In this document: positions 1-6,292 of the stretch, piece after piece
How positions within the stretch are numbered: the stretch's first letter is position 1
Layout: every line of letters starts with the position of its first letter
From: Lachnoclostridium sp. UBA933
GTDB lineage: Bacteria > Bacillota > Clostridia > Lachnospirales > Lachnospiraceae
Direction: 5' to 3'
Assembly (NCBI GenBank): GCA_002293545.1
Contig: DBDL01000206.1
Location: forward strand, 1-6,666
Length of the DNA: 6,666 nt
Made by a program: the position numbers and the translations under genes
Notes under the pieces: generated by a model
What the model saw: only the letters and a program-made list of their open reading frames with translations
Databases searched by the model: none
Told to the model about the DNA's origin: nothing

Positions 1-550
1 GTATGAATTTAATCAGGTAATTTTCAGGTTCCCAGATCGGCGATCCGTTTCCGTCTTCTCCTTTATGAATACAGACACGCAAAAGCTCCCTTGCTTCCCC
101 GGAATAATTTAAAATCCCTTCGCCGTCACCCCAGCGGTGGGAGGCAAAAAACAAAGCCATTGCAAAATACTCTTCTCCGTCCGGAGCCGGACCGGAATGT
201 TCATCAATCTTTGTTCCGTCCGGTTTTAAATGCCAGCAATAATATCCTTTGCCCCAGCCTTCTTTTATAAGCATGTAAGTTTTACACCATTTCCAGACCC
301 GGTCAAATTCATTTTTCATATCCATCTGCACACACATCATCATGGCATAGGACATCCCCTCGGTTCTTACATCCCGGTTTCCGGTGTCTTCAAAATACCC
401 CGTATCTCCGTCTTCAAAATAAAAACGCTCCCCCTCTTTATAAAAACAAGTATCAAATGCATCTTTTATCTTATCTTCAATCTCCCCCTCCGAGTATCCG
501 CATTCCGCAAAAACATTACGATACTTCTTTGTATAAAATGCACCTTTCAT
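1..550 (-). CDS. GH8 reducing-end xylose-releasing exo-oligoxylanase (Rex), N-terminal half, cut by window edge
   Basis: The first 183 residues are visible; the C-terminal part lies beyond base 1. The protein closely resembles the Rex branch of glycoside hydrolase family 8, which removes xylose from the reducing end of short xylo-oligosaccharides by inversion and is usually about 380-390 residues long. Seen directly: an opening GAFYTKKYRNVFAECGYSE typical of Rex; DTGNRDVRTEGMSY at about 54-68, whose E64 matches the family's general acid; the tryptophan-rich RVWKWCKTYM at 84-93; GPAPDGEEYFAMALFFASHR at 120-139, with D124 in the conserved substrate-binding Asp position; and RWGDG at 139-143. 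The second catalytic residue would be in the missing half. There is no signal peptide, so the enzyme should be cytoplasmic and act on imported oligomers. The ATG at 550 follows GGAG with 5 nt spacing. It starts 27 nt after glmM, with no terminator between, so co-transcription is likely. This enzyme is unrelated to the redox regulator also called Rex. Confidence 0.9.
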   Translation of the reverse strand, partial: MKGAFYTKKYRNVFAECGYSEGEIEDKIKDAFDTCFYKEGERFYFEDGDTGYFEDTGNRDVRTEGMSYAMMMCVQMDMKNEFDRVWKWCKTYMLIKEGWGKGYYCWHLKPDGTKIDEHSGPAPDGEEYFAMALFFASHRWGDGEGILNYSGEARELLRVCIHKGEDGNGSPIWEPENYLIKFI

Positions 551-577
551 GTTATCTCCTCTCTTTTCTCCTCGTAT

Positions 578-1924
578 TTATATCACATGTCCTTTTGTCT
601 TTAAAATCTCCACAATCTTTTGACAATTTACCCTGCATACTTCATCTGTTTTTGCTTCTATCATAACCCGGATTAATGGTTCTGTCCCGCTTTCCCTTAA
701 CAGCAGCCTTCCCTCATCTCCAAGTATTTCCTCCACCTCTTTTGCGGCTTTAATGACGTCTTTATCCTCTCTGGCGCTTATCTTATCTTTTACCTTAACG
801 CTGACAAGCAGTTGGGGGTATATTTTTAATCCTTTTGTCAATTCAGATAATGTTTTTTTGCTCTCCAGCATCGCTTCCATAACAAGCAGCGACGTTAATA
901 TTCCATCTCCTGTTACACCGTACTTGCTAAAAATAATATGCCCTGAATTTTCTCCGCCAAGCGAATAATTATGTTCCGTCATGCATTTGCTGACATATTT
1001 ATCTCCTACTGCCGTCTGTTCATAGGATATGCCGGCAGTATCAAATGCTTTGTATAACCCCATGTTGGACATGACCGTAGTGACAACCGTATTTTGATTT
1101 AATCTCCCGATCTCTTTCATGTACATCCCGCACACATACATAATGGCGTCGCCGTCTACAATATCACCGTTTTCATCGACCGCTAAACAGCGGTCGGCAT
1201 CTCCGTCATAGGCAAATCCGACATCAATATCATTTTCCTTTACAAACTCCTGTAATACTTCTATATGGGTAGAGCCGCAGTTATCATTGATATTAATCCC
1301 GTCCGGCTCCCCGTTAATCACATAGGTTTTTGCCCCTAATGTGTCATATACTCCTTTTGCAACACTGGATGCCGAACCGTTTGATAAGTCCAGGGCAATC
1401 TTCTTTCCTTTGAATGATCTCGTAGCTAAAGAAATTAAATGTCCGATATAGCGGTTTCTTCCGATTGCATAATCTACAATTTTTCCTATTTCATCTTTGG
1501 CGGCTAACGGAATCGAATCCTCGTCACCGTCAATATAATCTTCTATCTTTTGCTCAATTTCTGCTTCCAGCTTGCCGCCTTTATCATTTAAAATCTTTAT
1601 CCCGTTATCGTAATACGGATTATGGCTTGCCGAAATCATAATCCCGCAGTCAAATTGCTCCGTACTGACAACAAAAGAAACACTTGGCGTCGTCGTAACA
1701 TGCAGCATATAGACATCCACTCCGCTCGCTGTCAACCCGGATGCCAACGCTGTTTCAAACATATAACTGGAGCGTCTTGTGTCTTTCCCGATAACTACTT
1801 TTGCTCTTTCCTTTTTATCATGGTTGTAATAGTGACCTAGAAAACGCCCTACTTTAAAGGCGTGCTTCACAGTGAGATCAACATTTGCCTCCCCGCGAAA
1901 ACCGTCGGTCCCAAAATATTTCAT
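578..1924 (-). CDS. glmM: Phosphoglucosamine mutase GlmM
   Basis: GlmM converts glucosamine-6-phosphate to glucosamine-1-phosphate in the cytoplasm, feeding UDP-GlcNAc for peptidoglycan and other surface polymers. The 448-residue length is normal for the family. Visible motifs, in order: FGTDGFRG at 4-11; the phosphoserine loop SASHNP at 98-103, with catalytic Ser100; the Mg-binding loop DGDADR at 240-245; the sugar-binding GGENSGH at 323-329; and the phosphate-binding RESGTEPLIRVM at 410-421. All four domains of the alpha-D-phosphohexomutase fold are therefore intact. A PgcA-type phosphoglucomutase is less likely because those proteins are about 550-580 residues and differ around the sugar-binding loop. 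The ATG at 1924 has GGAGAG just upstream, with a short 3-nt gap (5 nt counted from GGAG). A good promoter with a palindrome in its spacer lies 47-75 nt upstream of the start codon. The gene sits beside a xylan enzyme and not in the cdaA-ybbR-glmM cluster common in Firmicutes, so it could be a second copy. Confidence 0.94.
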   Translation of the reverse strand: MKYFGTDGFRGEANVDLTVKHAFKVGRFLGHYYNHDKKERAKVVIGKDTRRSSYMFETALASGLTASGVDVYMLHVTTTPSVSFVVSTEQFDCGIMISASHNPYYDNGIKILNDKGGKLEAEIEQKIEDYIDGDEDSIPLAAKDEIGKIVDYAIGRNRYIGHLISLATRSFKGKKIALDLSNGSASSVAKGVYDTLGAKTYVINGEPDGININDNCGSTHIEVLQEFVKENDIDVGFAYDGDADRCLAVDENGDIVDGDAIMYVCGMYMKEIGRLNQNTVVTTVMSNMGLYKAFDTAGISYEQTAVGDKYVSKCMTEHNYSLGGENSGHIIFSKYGVTGDGILTSLLVMEAMLESKKTLSELTKGLKIYPQLLVSVKVKDKISAREDKDVIKAAKEVEEILGDEGRLLLRESGTEPLIRVMIEAKTDEVCRVNCQKIVEILKTKGHVI

Positions 1925-1970
1925 ACACTCTCCGTTCCGCCAAAAATGGCTTATTGATGTTATCTTAACT

Positions 1971-1999
1971 ATACTAACACAATCATTTTGTGTTGTAAA
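1971..1999 (-). promoter_or_regulatory. Sigma-A-type promoter for glmM and the GH8 gene
   Basis: On the minus strand, -35 TTTACA (1999-1994) and -10 TAGTAT (1976-1971) are separated by exactly 17 nt. The match to TTGACA/TATAAT is 5/6 and 4/6. Transcription would start near 1964, giving a leader of about 40 nt before the glmM ATG at 1924. TATAGT, three bases further downstream, is an alternative -10 but would need a 20-nt spacer with this -35. No other equally good promoter was seen in the intergenic region. Confidence 0.6.
1976..1994 (-). promoter_or_regulatory. Palindromic operator candidate inside the glmM promoter spacer
   Basis: AACACAAAATGATTGTGTT is a perfect 7-bp inverted repeat (AACACAA / TTGTGTT) around a 5-nt centre. 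It fills the space between the -35 and -10 hexamers and touches both. A dimeric repressor bound there would block RNA polymerase. The centre lacks the CG typical of LacI-family and CcpA sites, so no regulator family can be named from the sequence. Its placement is the main reason for calling it an operator and not a chance palindrome. Confidence 0.5.
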
Positions 2000-2064
2000 G
2001 TGGGAAGGGGTTTTAAAAAATTACTTTCACCGAGTATTTTATGAGCATCTGATAAGGGCAATAA

Positions 2065-2118
2065 ATAAACAAGGGGTTATCACGGTCATAAAGTAATCGG
2101 CAGTAACCTCTTGTTTAT
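2065..2118 (-). repeat. 15-bp inverted repeat with 24-nt loop; possible terminator of the diguanylate cyclase gene
   Basis: ATAAACAAGGGGTTA (2065-2079) pairs with TAACCTCTTGTTTAT (2104-2118) along all 15 positions, one of them a G-T wobble on the plus strand. On the minus strand the 3' arm ends in TTGTTTAT followed by TTATT, a weak U-rich tail. This would suit a terminator for the cyclase gene ending at 2171. The long loop and interrupted U-tract make that uncertain. The element also lies 66 nt upstream of the glmM -35 and could instead be a protein-binding or RNA-processing site. Confidence 0.45.
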
Positions 2119-2174
2119 CTGTTATCTATCTGTTTATTATTTTTTTGTTTATCCGTTGCTCTTGTTCTGTTTAT
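2112..2174 (-). repeat. Four direct copies of ATAAACA at the 3' end of the cyclase gene
   Basis: On the minus strand ATAAACA occurs at 2174-2168, 2152-2146, 2137-2131 and 2118-2112, at irregular spacings of 22, 15 and 19 nt. The first copy includes the TAA stop codon of the cyclase gene, and the last coincides with the start of the 15-bp inverted repeat. The stretch is otherwise AT-rich, with short GATA and TATC runs. Function is unknown; the irregular spacing and short unit argue against CRISPR or a classical iteron array. Confidence 0.5.
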
Positions 2175-4129
2175 TTTTTATTTGTTTGGAATGCTCTGCC
2201 GGTATAACGGTTGCGTCCGTTTGATTTGGAAGCATAGAGCGCTTCGTCCGCGCATTTAATATATTCCTCCGTACTATGGATATGTTCCGCCTTGGCAGTC
2301 ACACCGCCGATAGAAATGGTGACGCAGTGGGTTTCCAACCCCTTTTTATGCGGTATCGCGCAATCTATCATGCATTGAAGCAGCTTCTGTGCAATGACGT
2401 ATGCGCCTTGTTCATCGGAGCCGGGCAGGATGGCGACAAACTCTTCCCCGCCGTACCGTACAACAAAATCATCCTCACGGCGCGCCATCTCCCGCAGCAT
2501 CTCCGCTACCTTTTTAATACAAGCATCGCCTGCGGTATGACCATACGTATCGTTGTATTTTTTGAAGAAATCAATATCTATCATCAGAATACTGAGGATT
2601 CCTTTTACACGGGACAGCGTTTTAATCAATTTCCCAAGCTGTACCTCCATATATCTCCTGTTATAAAGACCTGTCAGCGGATCCGTCATAGATTCTTGAA
2701 GAAGCCGGTTCTCACGCTCTTTTTCGTCATGGATATCCTTACTGTAGGCAATCATATGAACCGACTTGTCAGCATTCCAAAAAAACAGCCGTGCCTTAAT
2801 GGATACCCAGTGATAATCCTCCCAATGAGTATTCATCATGGCATCATAAGTAAGTTCCCTTATCCCATTGTCAAATGCCTCAAGCACCTTCTTCTGCGCA
2901 ATAACGGCAAGAAAATCTTTCCGGTATTCTGCTTTCATCTGTTGTTCGGCAATGACCGTCATTGCCCGGTCAAAATCGGCATCCGGACTCAGTCCAAGAG
3001 TTTGGAAATACTGTATCGTTTCCTCGCCGACTGCAAGACCGTGCGTGATATCAAACTCATAGACGTCTTCGTACATTTCTTCCGTCGCTTTTTTGATAAG
3101 AGTATAATACTCCAAATCCTGTGAAACAGCCATTTTCAGTAAATGGTTATTACGGGATAATACCCGGCTCACAATGACCAATACCGACAATACAATAAAA
3201 GCGGTAACCCCTACTCCCCAACAAATCTGTTTTCTGAATTGCCTTTCAATATCCGATATATCGCTCTCCAAAATCAGATGCCATTGTATCGCCGGAAAAT
3301 ACTGCGATACCACAAAACAATCCCCCTGCTGTCCTTTTACCCAAAATTGATTTTTATCCGCTCCGGCTTTTCCAATAACGGAGGTAATGTTGGAATCGTC
3401 TATGTATTCAAAATTATCGAACAAACCGCTTGTCAAATCATTGCCGCGGTGTTCCGAAGATAGTACGGCGGCGCCTGTATCATCTACAAACATTGTCCGC
3501 ACTCCATATTCTTCCTTGTGACTTGTCAAAAGCCCTTCCACATTGCCGACATTAAGCCCGACGCCGACTACTCCCATAACTTTGCCGTCCACGTCGTGTA
3601 TTTTACAATTTACAAAAATTGTTATAGCTCTGTTTGCAAATTGGGATTCGTCCTGGTCTACATCAAGCGTGTATTTTTCCTCACTGTCTAAAAAGCTATA
3701 GTACCATTGGTTTTCAGGATTATCCGGTGTCAGCACCCTGTCCAGTCCGCTGTGGCGGTAATACCGATTGGTTGGGACGGAAACCAAAAAAACGGAATGA
3801 AAACCATACTGCTCCTTATAGGCATTCAAATATCCCTGAAGCCGGTTTAAATACTCTTTATCTTCCTGCCGTTCGGTTTCTTCCGTCAAAAAACGTTTCA
3901 GCAGACTGTCGTTTGCCATTGTCATTGATACGCTGACAGGCTGTATGAAATACGAATTGAATTGATTATAAATGTTTTCCGAAGTCAGTCTTGATACATG
4001 CTCAATATTTTTCCGAAACGTTCCGAAATTCGATAAATTGTTCACGATAGAAACTGTCGCAAAGCCTGCCGTTAATATGATAAACAAAATCAGGTTGGTA
4101 CACAGCAATATTTTATTTTCTTTTACCAT
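2171..4129 (-). CDS. Membrane diguanylate cyclase: dCache sensor, PAS-like domain, GGDEF
   Basis: This protein of 652 residues is predicted to make c-di-GMP from two GTP at the inner face of the membrane in response to an external signal. Order: transmembrane helix at about 8-30; extracellular dCache-type sensor at about 40-295, with QWYYSFLD near 141-148 and the GKVMGVVGVGLNV strand near 182-194; second transmembrane helix at about 303-322; a PAS-like region at about 340-470 (VYEFDITHG, later HWVSIKARLFFW); and GGDEF at about 476-645. The cyclase looks active: DPLT at 483-486, metal-binding IDIDFFKK at 517-524, and the signature GGEEF at 560-564. The product-inhibition site RxxD (R551-D554) stands five residues before the signature. 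The canonical Arg of the dCache amino-acid motif seems absent near W142, so the ligand is unknown. ATG 4129 is preferred over GTG 4183 because of its ribosome binding site and because the earlier start overlaps a terminator. No EAL or HD-GYP domain is attached. Confidence 0.92.
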   Translation of the reverse strand: MVKENKILLCTNLILFIILTAGFATVSIVNNLSNFGTFRKNIEHVSRLTSENIYNQFNSYFIQPVSVSMTMANDSLLKRFLTEETERQEDKEYLNRLQGYLNAYKEQYGFHSVFLVSVPTNRYYRHSGLDRVLTPDNPENQWYYSFLDSEEKYTLDVDQDESQFANRAITIFVNCKIHDVDGKVMGVVGVGLNVGNVEGLLTSHKEEYGVRTMFVDDTGAAVLSSEHRGNDLTSGLFDNFEYIDDSNITSVIGKAGADKNQFWVKGQQGDCFVVSQYFPAIQWHLILESDISDIERQFRKQICWGVGVTAFIVLSVLVIVSRVLSRNNHLLKMAVSQDLEYYTLIKKATEEMYEDVYEFDITHGLAVGEETIQYFQTLGLSPDADFDRAMTVIAEQQMKAEYRKDFLAVIAQKKVLEAFDNGIRELTYDAMMNTHWEDYHWVSIKARLFFWNADKSVHMIAYSKDIHDEKERENRLLQESMTDPLTGLYNRRYMEVQLGKLIKTLSRVKGILSILMIDIDFFKKYNDTYGHTAGDACIKKVAEMLREMARREDDFVVRYGGEEFVAILPGSDEQGAYVIAQKLLQCMIDCAIPHKKGLETHCVTISIGGVTAKAEHIHSTEEYIKCADEALYASKSNGRNRYTGRAFQTNKK

Positions 4130-4136
4130 TATGTCA

Positions 4137-4141
4137 TCTCC
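4137..4141 (-). promoter_or_regulatory. Ribosome binding site that sets the cyclase start
   Basis: GGAGA lies 7 nt before ATG 4129. The longer reading frame starting with GTG at 4183 has no Shine-Dalgarno match and would begin just beyond the U-tract of the terminator hairpin, so 4129 is the better start. Confidence 0.7.
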
Positions 4142-4187
4142 ATTTTCTGCACTCCAAATGCCGTTTCTCCGCCCGATTGACACAGAG

Positions 4188-4214
4188 AAAAAAACATCCC
4201 TGCAAGGATGTTTT
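4188..4214 (-). terminator. Rho-independent terminator between the response regulator and the cyclase gene
   Basis: On the minus strand AAAACATCC, loop TTGCAG, then GGATGTTTT forms a 9-bp stem that runs into a tract of seven U (4194-4188). The hairpin lies about 100 nt after the regulator stop and about 60 nt before the cyclase ATG. The simplest reading is the end of the two-component operon. If the promoter candidate just upstream drives the cyclase gene, the hairpin would instead sit at the start of that transcript. On the plus strand only four T follow the stem, so termination there would be weak. Confidence 0.65.
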
Positions 4215-4243
4215 ACTGTAAACTTATTTTAACACTATTACAA
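4215..4243 (-). promoter_or_regulatory. Weak promoter candidate upstream of the cyclase gene
   Basis: TTGTAA (4243-4238), a 17-nt spacer and TACAGT (4220-4215) match the sigma-A hexamers 4/6 and 4/6. A start near 4208 would fall inside the terminator hairpin and remove part of its 5' arm. The region is very AT-rich, so chance matches are expected. No stronger promoter was seen between the terminator and ATG 4129, so where cyclase transcription starts is unresolved. Confidence 0.25.
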
Positions 4244-4269
4244 AAATAAAAGAATAGAAAAAGCCGAAC

Positions 4270-4311
4270 CTAAAAATATTTTTAGACTCATGCCGCAGTA
4301 TGCCGCATACT
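4270..4311. repeat. Two short palindromes at and after the response regulator stop codon
   Basis: AGTATGCCGCATACT (4297-4311) is a 7-1-7 palindrome overlapping the TAG stop at 4310-4312, and CTAAAAATATTTTTAG (4270-4285) is a perfect 16-bp palindrome just downstream. The unit ATGCCGCA also occurs twice in a row here (4290-4297 and 4300-4307). Neither palindrome has the loop size plus U-tract of a normal terminator. They may affect the mRNA 3' end or be binding sites; no function can be assigned. Confidence 0.35.
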
Positions 4312-5008
4312 AACGCAAATCCCCACTGCAGATAATAAGCCGGTACCCTTTTCCGCGCTTATGCTCAATGTCGACATTCTTCTTTCCAAAATCATACAAA
4401 CCAAGATTTTTCCGTAAGTTGGACATGTGTACGTACAGAGAACGGAGATCGTCGCCCGTTTCCGTACCGGAAGCCTTTTCATACAATTCCTGCGGCATAA
4501 AGAATACGCCGGGGTTTGAAGCAAGGACAAGAAAAATCCTGTATTCCATTGGTTTAAGCATGAGATCCGTTCCGTCGCGATAGACACGCTGCATGGTATG
4601 GTCAAAGACAAATGCCCCCACGCCGTCCGGCGGCTTTACAGCACCATCCGGCAATTTATTCCGCAGATTGGCAATCTCCCTTTTGATACGTCCCGCCCTT
4701 GCCGGCTTTTTCACGTAACCCGATGCGTAAAGTCTGAAAGCCTCGTTCATATACTGCATATAACCGGTTACAAAAATAATATTGACAGCCGGGCGGAGCT
4801 TTTTAAGCGCTCTTGCCAAATCAAGACCGCTGACCTCACCCATATCAATATCCAAAAAAGCCACGTCCACCGGATGTTCTTTCGCATAGAATAAAGCTTC
4901 CCGGACGTCCGAAAAACATCTCGGCACCTCTCCGGGCAACGCCTTTTGGACAGCCTCCTCCAAGTCCAGCAAACTCAACTGTTCATCGTCTACGAGCATA
5001 ATGTTCAC
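4310..5008 (-). CDS. Two-component response regulator, receiver plus OmpR-type winged helix
   Basis: A cytoplasmic transcription factor of 232 residues. The receiver spans about 1-118: acidic pair D7-D8 in IMLVDDEQ, phospho-acceptor D53 in AFLDIDMG, conserved T81 in FVTGY, and K101 followed by Pro. The FLDIDMGEVSGLDLA and YASGYVKKPA segments resemble receivers of the LytT/AgrA and SARP-like group more than those of OmpR. After a linker, a Trans_reg_C winged helix occupies about 128-226, with the recognition-helix region DLRSLYVHMSNLRKNL at 187-202 and the wing ending in KRGKGYRLI. There is no bacterial transcriptional activation domain after the winged helix, unlike larger SARP-type regulators. 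The start is GTG at 5008: it has AAGGAGG 7 nt upstream and overlaps the kinase stop as GTGA, indicating translational coupling. Extending to 5095 would add residues inside the kinase gene without support. The partner is almost certainly the upstream 7TM kinase; target genes are unknown. Confidence 0.9.
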   Translation of the reverse strand: MNIMLVDDEQLSLLDLEEAVQKALPGEVPRCFSDVREALFYAKEHPVDVAFLDIDMGEVSGLDLARALKKLRPAVNIIFVTGYMQYMNEAFRLYASGYVKKPARAGRIKREIANLRNKLPDGAVKPPDGVGAFVFDHTMQRVYRDGTDLMLKPMEYRIFLVLASNPGVFFMPQELYEKASGTETGDDLRSLYVHMSNLRKNLGLYDFGKKNVDIEHKRGKGYRLIICSGDLR

Positions 5009-6285
5009 AATATTTCCTCCTTTTTCTTTGGTATGGAAATCACTGCCCTTGCACCGCAGCCGGGAACACTTTCCACCTCCAGTATTCCGCCGCACTGTAT
5101 GCCAAGCCGTTCACGTACATTTTGGATGCCGACATGTGTCCGTACATTATTTTTTAGCTCAGCCGGATCAAACCCGACCCCGTCGTCCTCGACAACGATT
5201 GTATCGGTAAAATCCGAATGCGTTACGCGAATCGTTACGGTTCCGCCGCCGTCTTTGTTCACGATACCATGCCGCACCGCATTTTCCACAATCGGCTGTA
5301 CGGTCAGCGGGGGAATCATAAAATCGGTCGCCTCAACATCATAGATAATATTCAATTTATCGCCGAAACGCAGCTTCTCCAGTGACAGATAAGTTTCCAC
5401 ATGCTCCATCTCATCATCAAAAGGAATCATCCGTTCCCTGCTTAGGGATTCCAAGTTGCCGCGAAGGTAATGTGCAAAGTCATTGACGGCACTTTTGGCT
5501 TTCTCAATGTCAATACTGCATAATTTATGAATGGCAGTCAAAGAGTTGTACAAAAAATGCGGCTGGATTTGACTTAGCATTAAGGATATGCGGTTCTCGC
5601 TAAGCTCCAGTTCCTGCTCCAAGACACGTCTGCCAAGCTCTGCCTGTATGTTCATGTATATAATAAAAAGTGAAATCGAAACTCCCAAATAGGAAAGCCA
5701 TATGCCGGGAATAAAGTATTGCACGAATGCGCCCAACACCGGAATAATCGGATACAGAAGCAACGATACCCATTCCCGTGCCCGAAACTGGATATACCGC
5801 AGCGTCAGCACGATGGATATAAACACACATACGATAGGAATAATTGTGGATACTTGAACGCTGATTTGCGTGTATCCGTTTTCGCTGTCAAACGCAAGAG
5901 CGATATCCTTCACCGCCGCAAGCGGTATGTTTAAAGCGCTTAACCCGATGCCAATTATGAACGGCTTAATTGGCACATTCATTTTCGAGGAAATAAACTC
6001 ATATAAATAAAGCGAAAACGAAATAATAACACAACTGGCACAGGTAAAGTCCGCAAAATCCGCAACGAGAATAAGGTGTTCCGTTGTTTGGGCAGACTCA
6101 TTTGTCATCAGGGCAAGGACAATCTCAAAAATACTTCCCGCAAATGTAAACAGAAGCATTGCCAGAAAACGCCTGTTAATCCTTTCTTTCAAATTAACGC
6201 CTATGATACCGCCCGCCATCAAAAGGGCTGTTATGATAAGTGCGCAGACGTTACCTGCGATGGTTATTATTTGGGCCGTAGTCAA
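5005..6285 (-). CDS. 7TM sensor histidine kinase of the LytS/YesM (His_kinase + HATPase_c) type
   Basis: A 426-residue integral membrane kinase. The N-terminal half has about seven hydrophobic segments (roughly 6-30, 38-60, 70-96, 106-126, 142-163, 171-191, 194-212) with very short loops, so the signal is probably sensed within or close to the membrane. A short helix (RRVLEQELELSENRISLML) leads to the phospho-acceptor motif QPHFLYNSL with H243, the signature of the His_kinase family of LytS and YesM. The ATPase domain follows: N-box PIVENAVRHG at 331-340, G-box VEDDGVGFD at 365-373, and HVGIQNVRERL at 384-394. All key residues are present, so it should autophosphorylate and pass phosphate to D53 of the regulator encoded next. 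The start is TTG at 6285 with AGAGGTG 7 nt upstream; the next Met, residue 23, would remove most of the first membrane segment. Ligand unknown. Confidence 0.92.
   Translation of the reverse strand: MTTAQIITIAGNVCALIITALLMAGGIIGVNLKERINRRFLAMLLFTFAGSIFEIVLALMTNESAQTTEHLILVADFADFTCASCVIISFSLYLYEFISSKMNVPIKPFIIGIGLSALNIPLAAVKDIALAFDSENGYTQISVQVSTIIPIVCVFISIVLTLRYIQFRAREWVSLLLYPIIPVLGAFVQYFIPGIWLSYLGVSISLFIIYMNIQAELGRRVLEQELELSENRISLMLSQIQPHFLYNSLTAIHKLCSIDIEKAKSAVNDFAHYLRGNLESLSRERMIPFDDEMEHVETYLSLEKLRFGDKLNIIYDVEATDFMIPPLTVQPIVENAVRHGIVNKDGGGTVTIRVTHSDFTDTIVVEDDGVGFDPAELKNNVRTHVGIQNVRERLGIQCGGILEVESVPGCGARAVISIPKKKEEIL
5016..5022 (-). promoter_or_regulatory. Ribosome binding site that sets the GTG start of the response regulator
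   Basis: AAGGAGG lies inside the last codons of the kinase gene, 7 nt before GTG 5008. It is the strongest Shine-Dalgarno sequence noticed in the window and selects GTG 5008 over ATG 4999, which would be too far away. Together with the GTGA overlap it supports coupled translation of kinase and regulator. Confidence 0.8.
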
Positions 6286-6292
6286 TTCGGTT

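Noticed and set aside
230..604. 124-residue plus-strand frame opposite the GH8 gene
   Set aside because: Low-complexity His- and Phe-rich translation, antisense to a gene with clear GH8 motifs.
578..1924. Phosphoglucomutase (PgcA) as the identity of the mutase
   Set aside because: 448 residues with the GlmM-type SASHNP, DGDADR, GGENSGH and RESGTEP set fits GlmM better, although substrate drift cannot be excluded from sequence alone.
1976..1994. CcpA cre site in the glmM promoter
   Set aside because: The palindrome has an AT-rich 5-nt centre without the CG core required by the cre consensus.
2065..2118. The inverted repeat as a miniature transposable element
   Set aside because: Only 54 nt long, with no target-site duplication visible at its flanks. 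A terminator or regulatory hairpin is simpler.
2112..2174. ATAAACA copies as a CRISPR array or iteron origin
   Set aside because: Units of 7 nt at irregular spacing, no cas or rep gene, and no uniform spacers.
2276..3124. Long 282-residue open frame on the plus strand opposite the cyclase gene
   Set aside because: It is antisense to a gene with intact PAS and GGDEF motifs, shows no recognisable domain and has no convincing ribosome binding site. It is a shadow frame.
4177..4182. Perfect plus-strand -35 TTGACA
   Set aside because: No -10 at 16-18 nt downstream and no plus-strand gene for it to drive.
4130..4183. GTG start 18 codons upstream for the cyclase
   Set aside because: No Shine-Dalgarno match, and the codon lies directly after the terminator U-tract. 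ATG 4129 has GGAGA at 7 nt.
5009..5095. 29-residue N-terminal extension of the response regulator
   Set aside because: The added residues are read from inside the kinase C-terminus and have no receiver similarity. GTG 5008 has the strongest ribosome binding site in the area.
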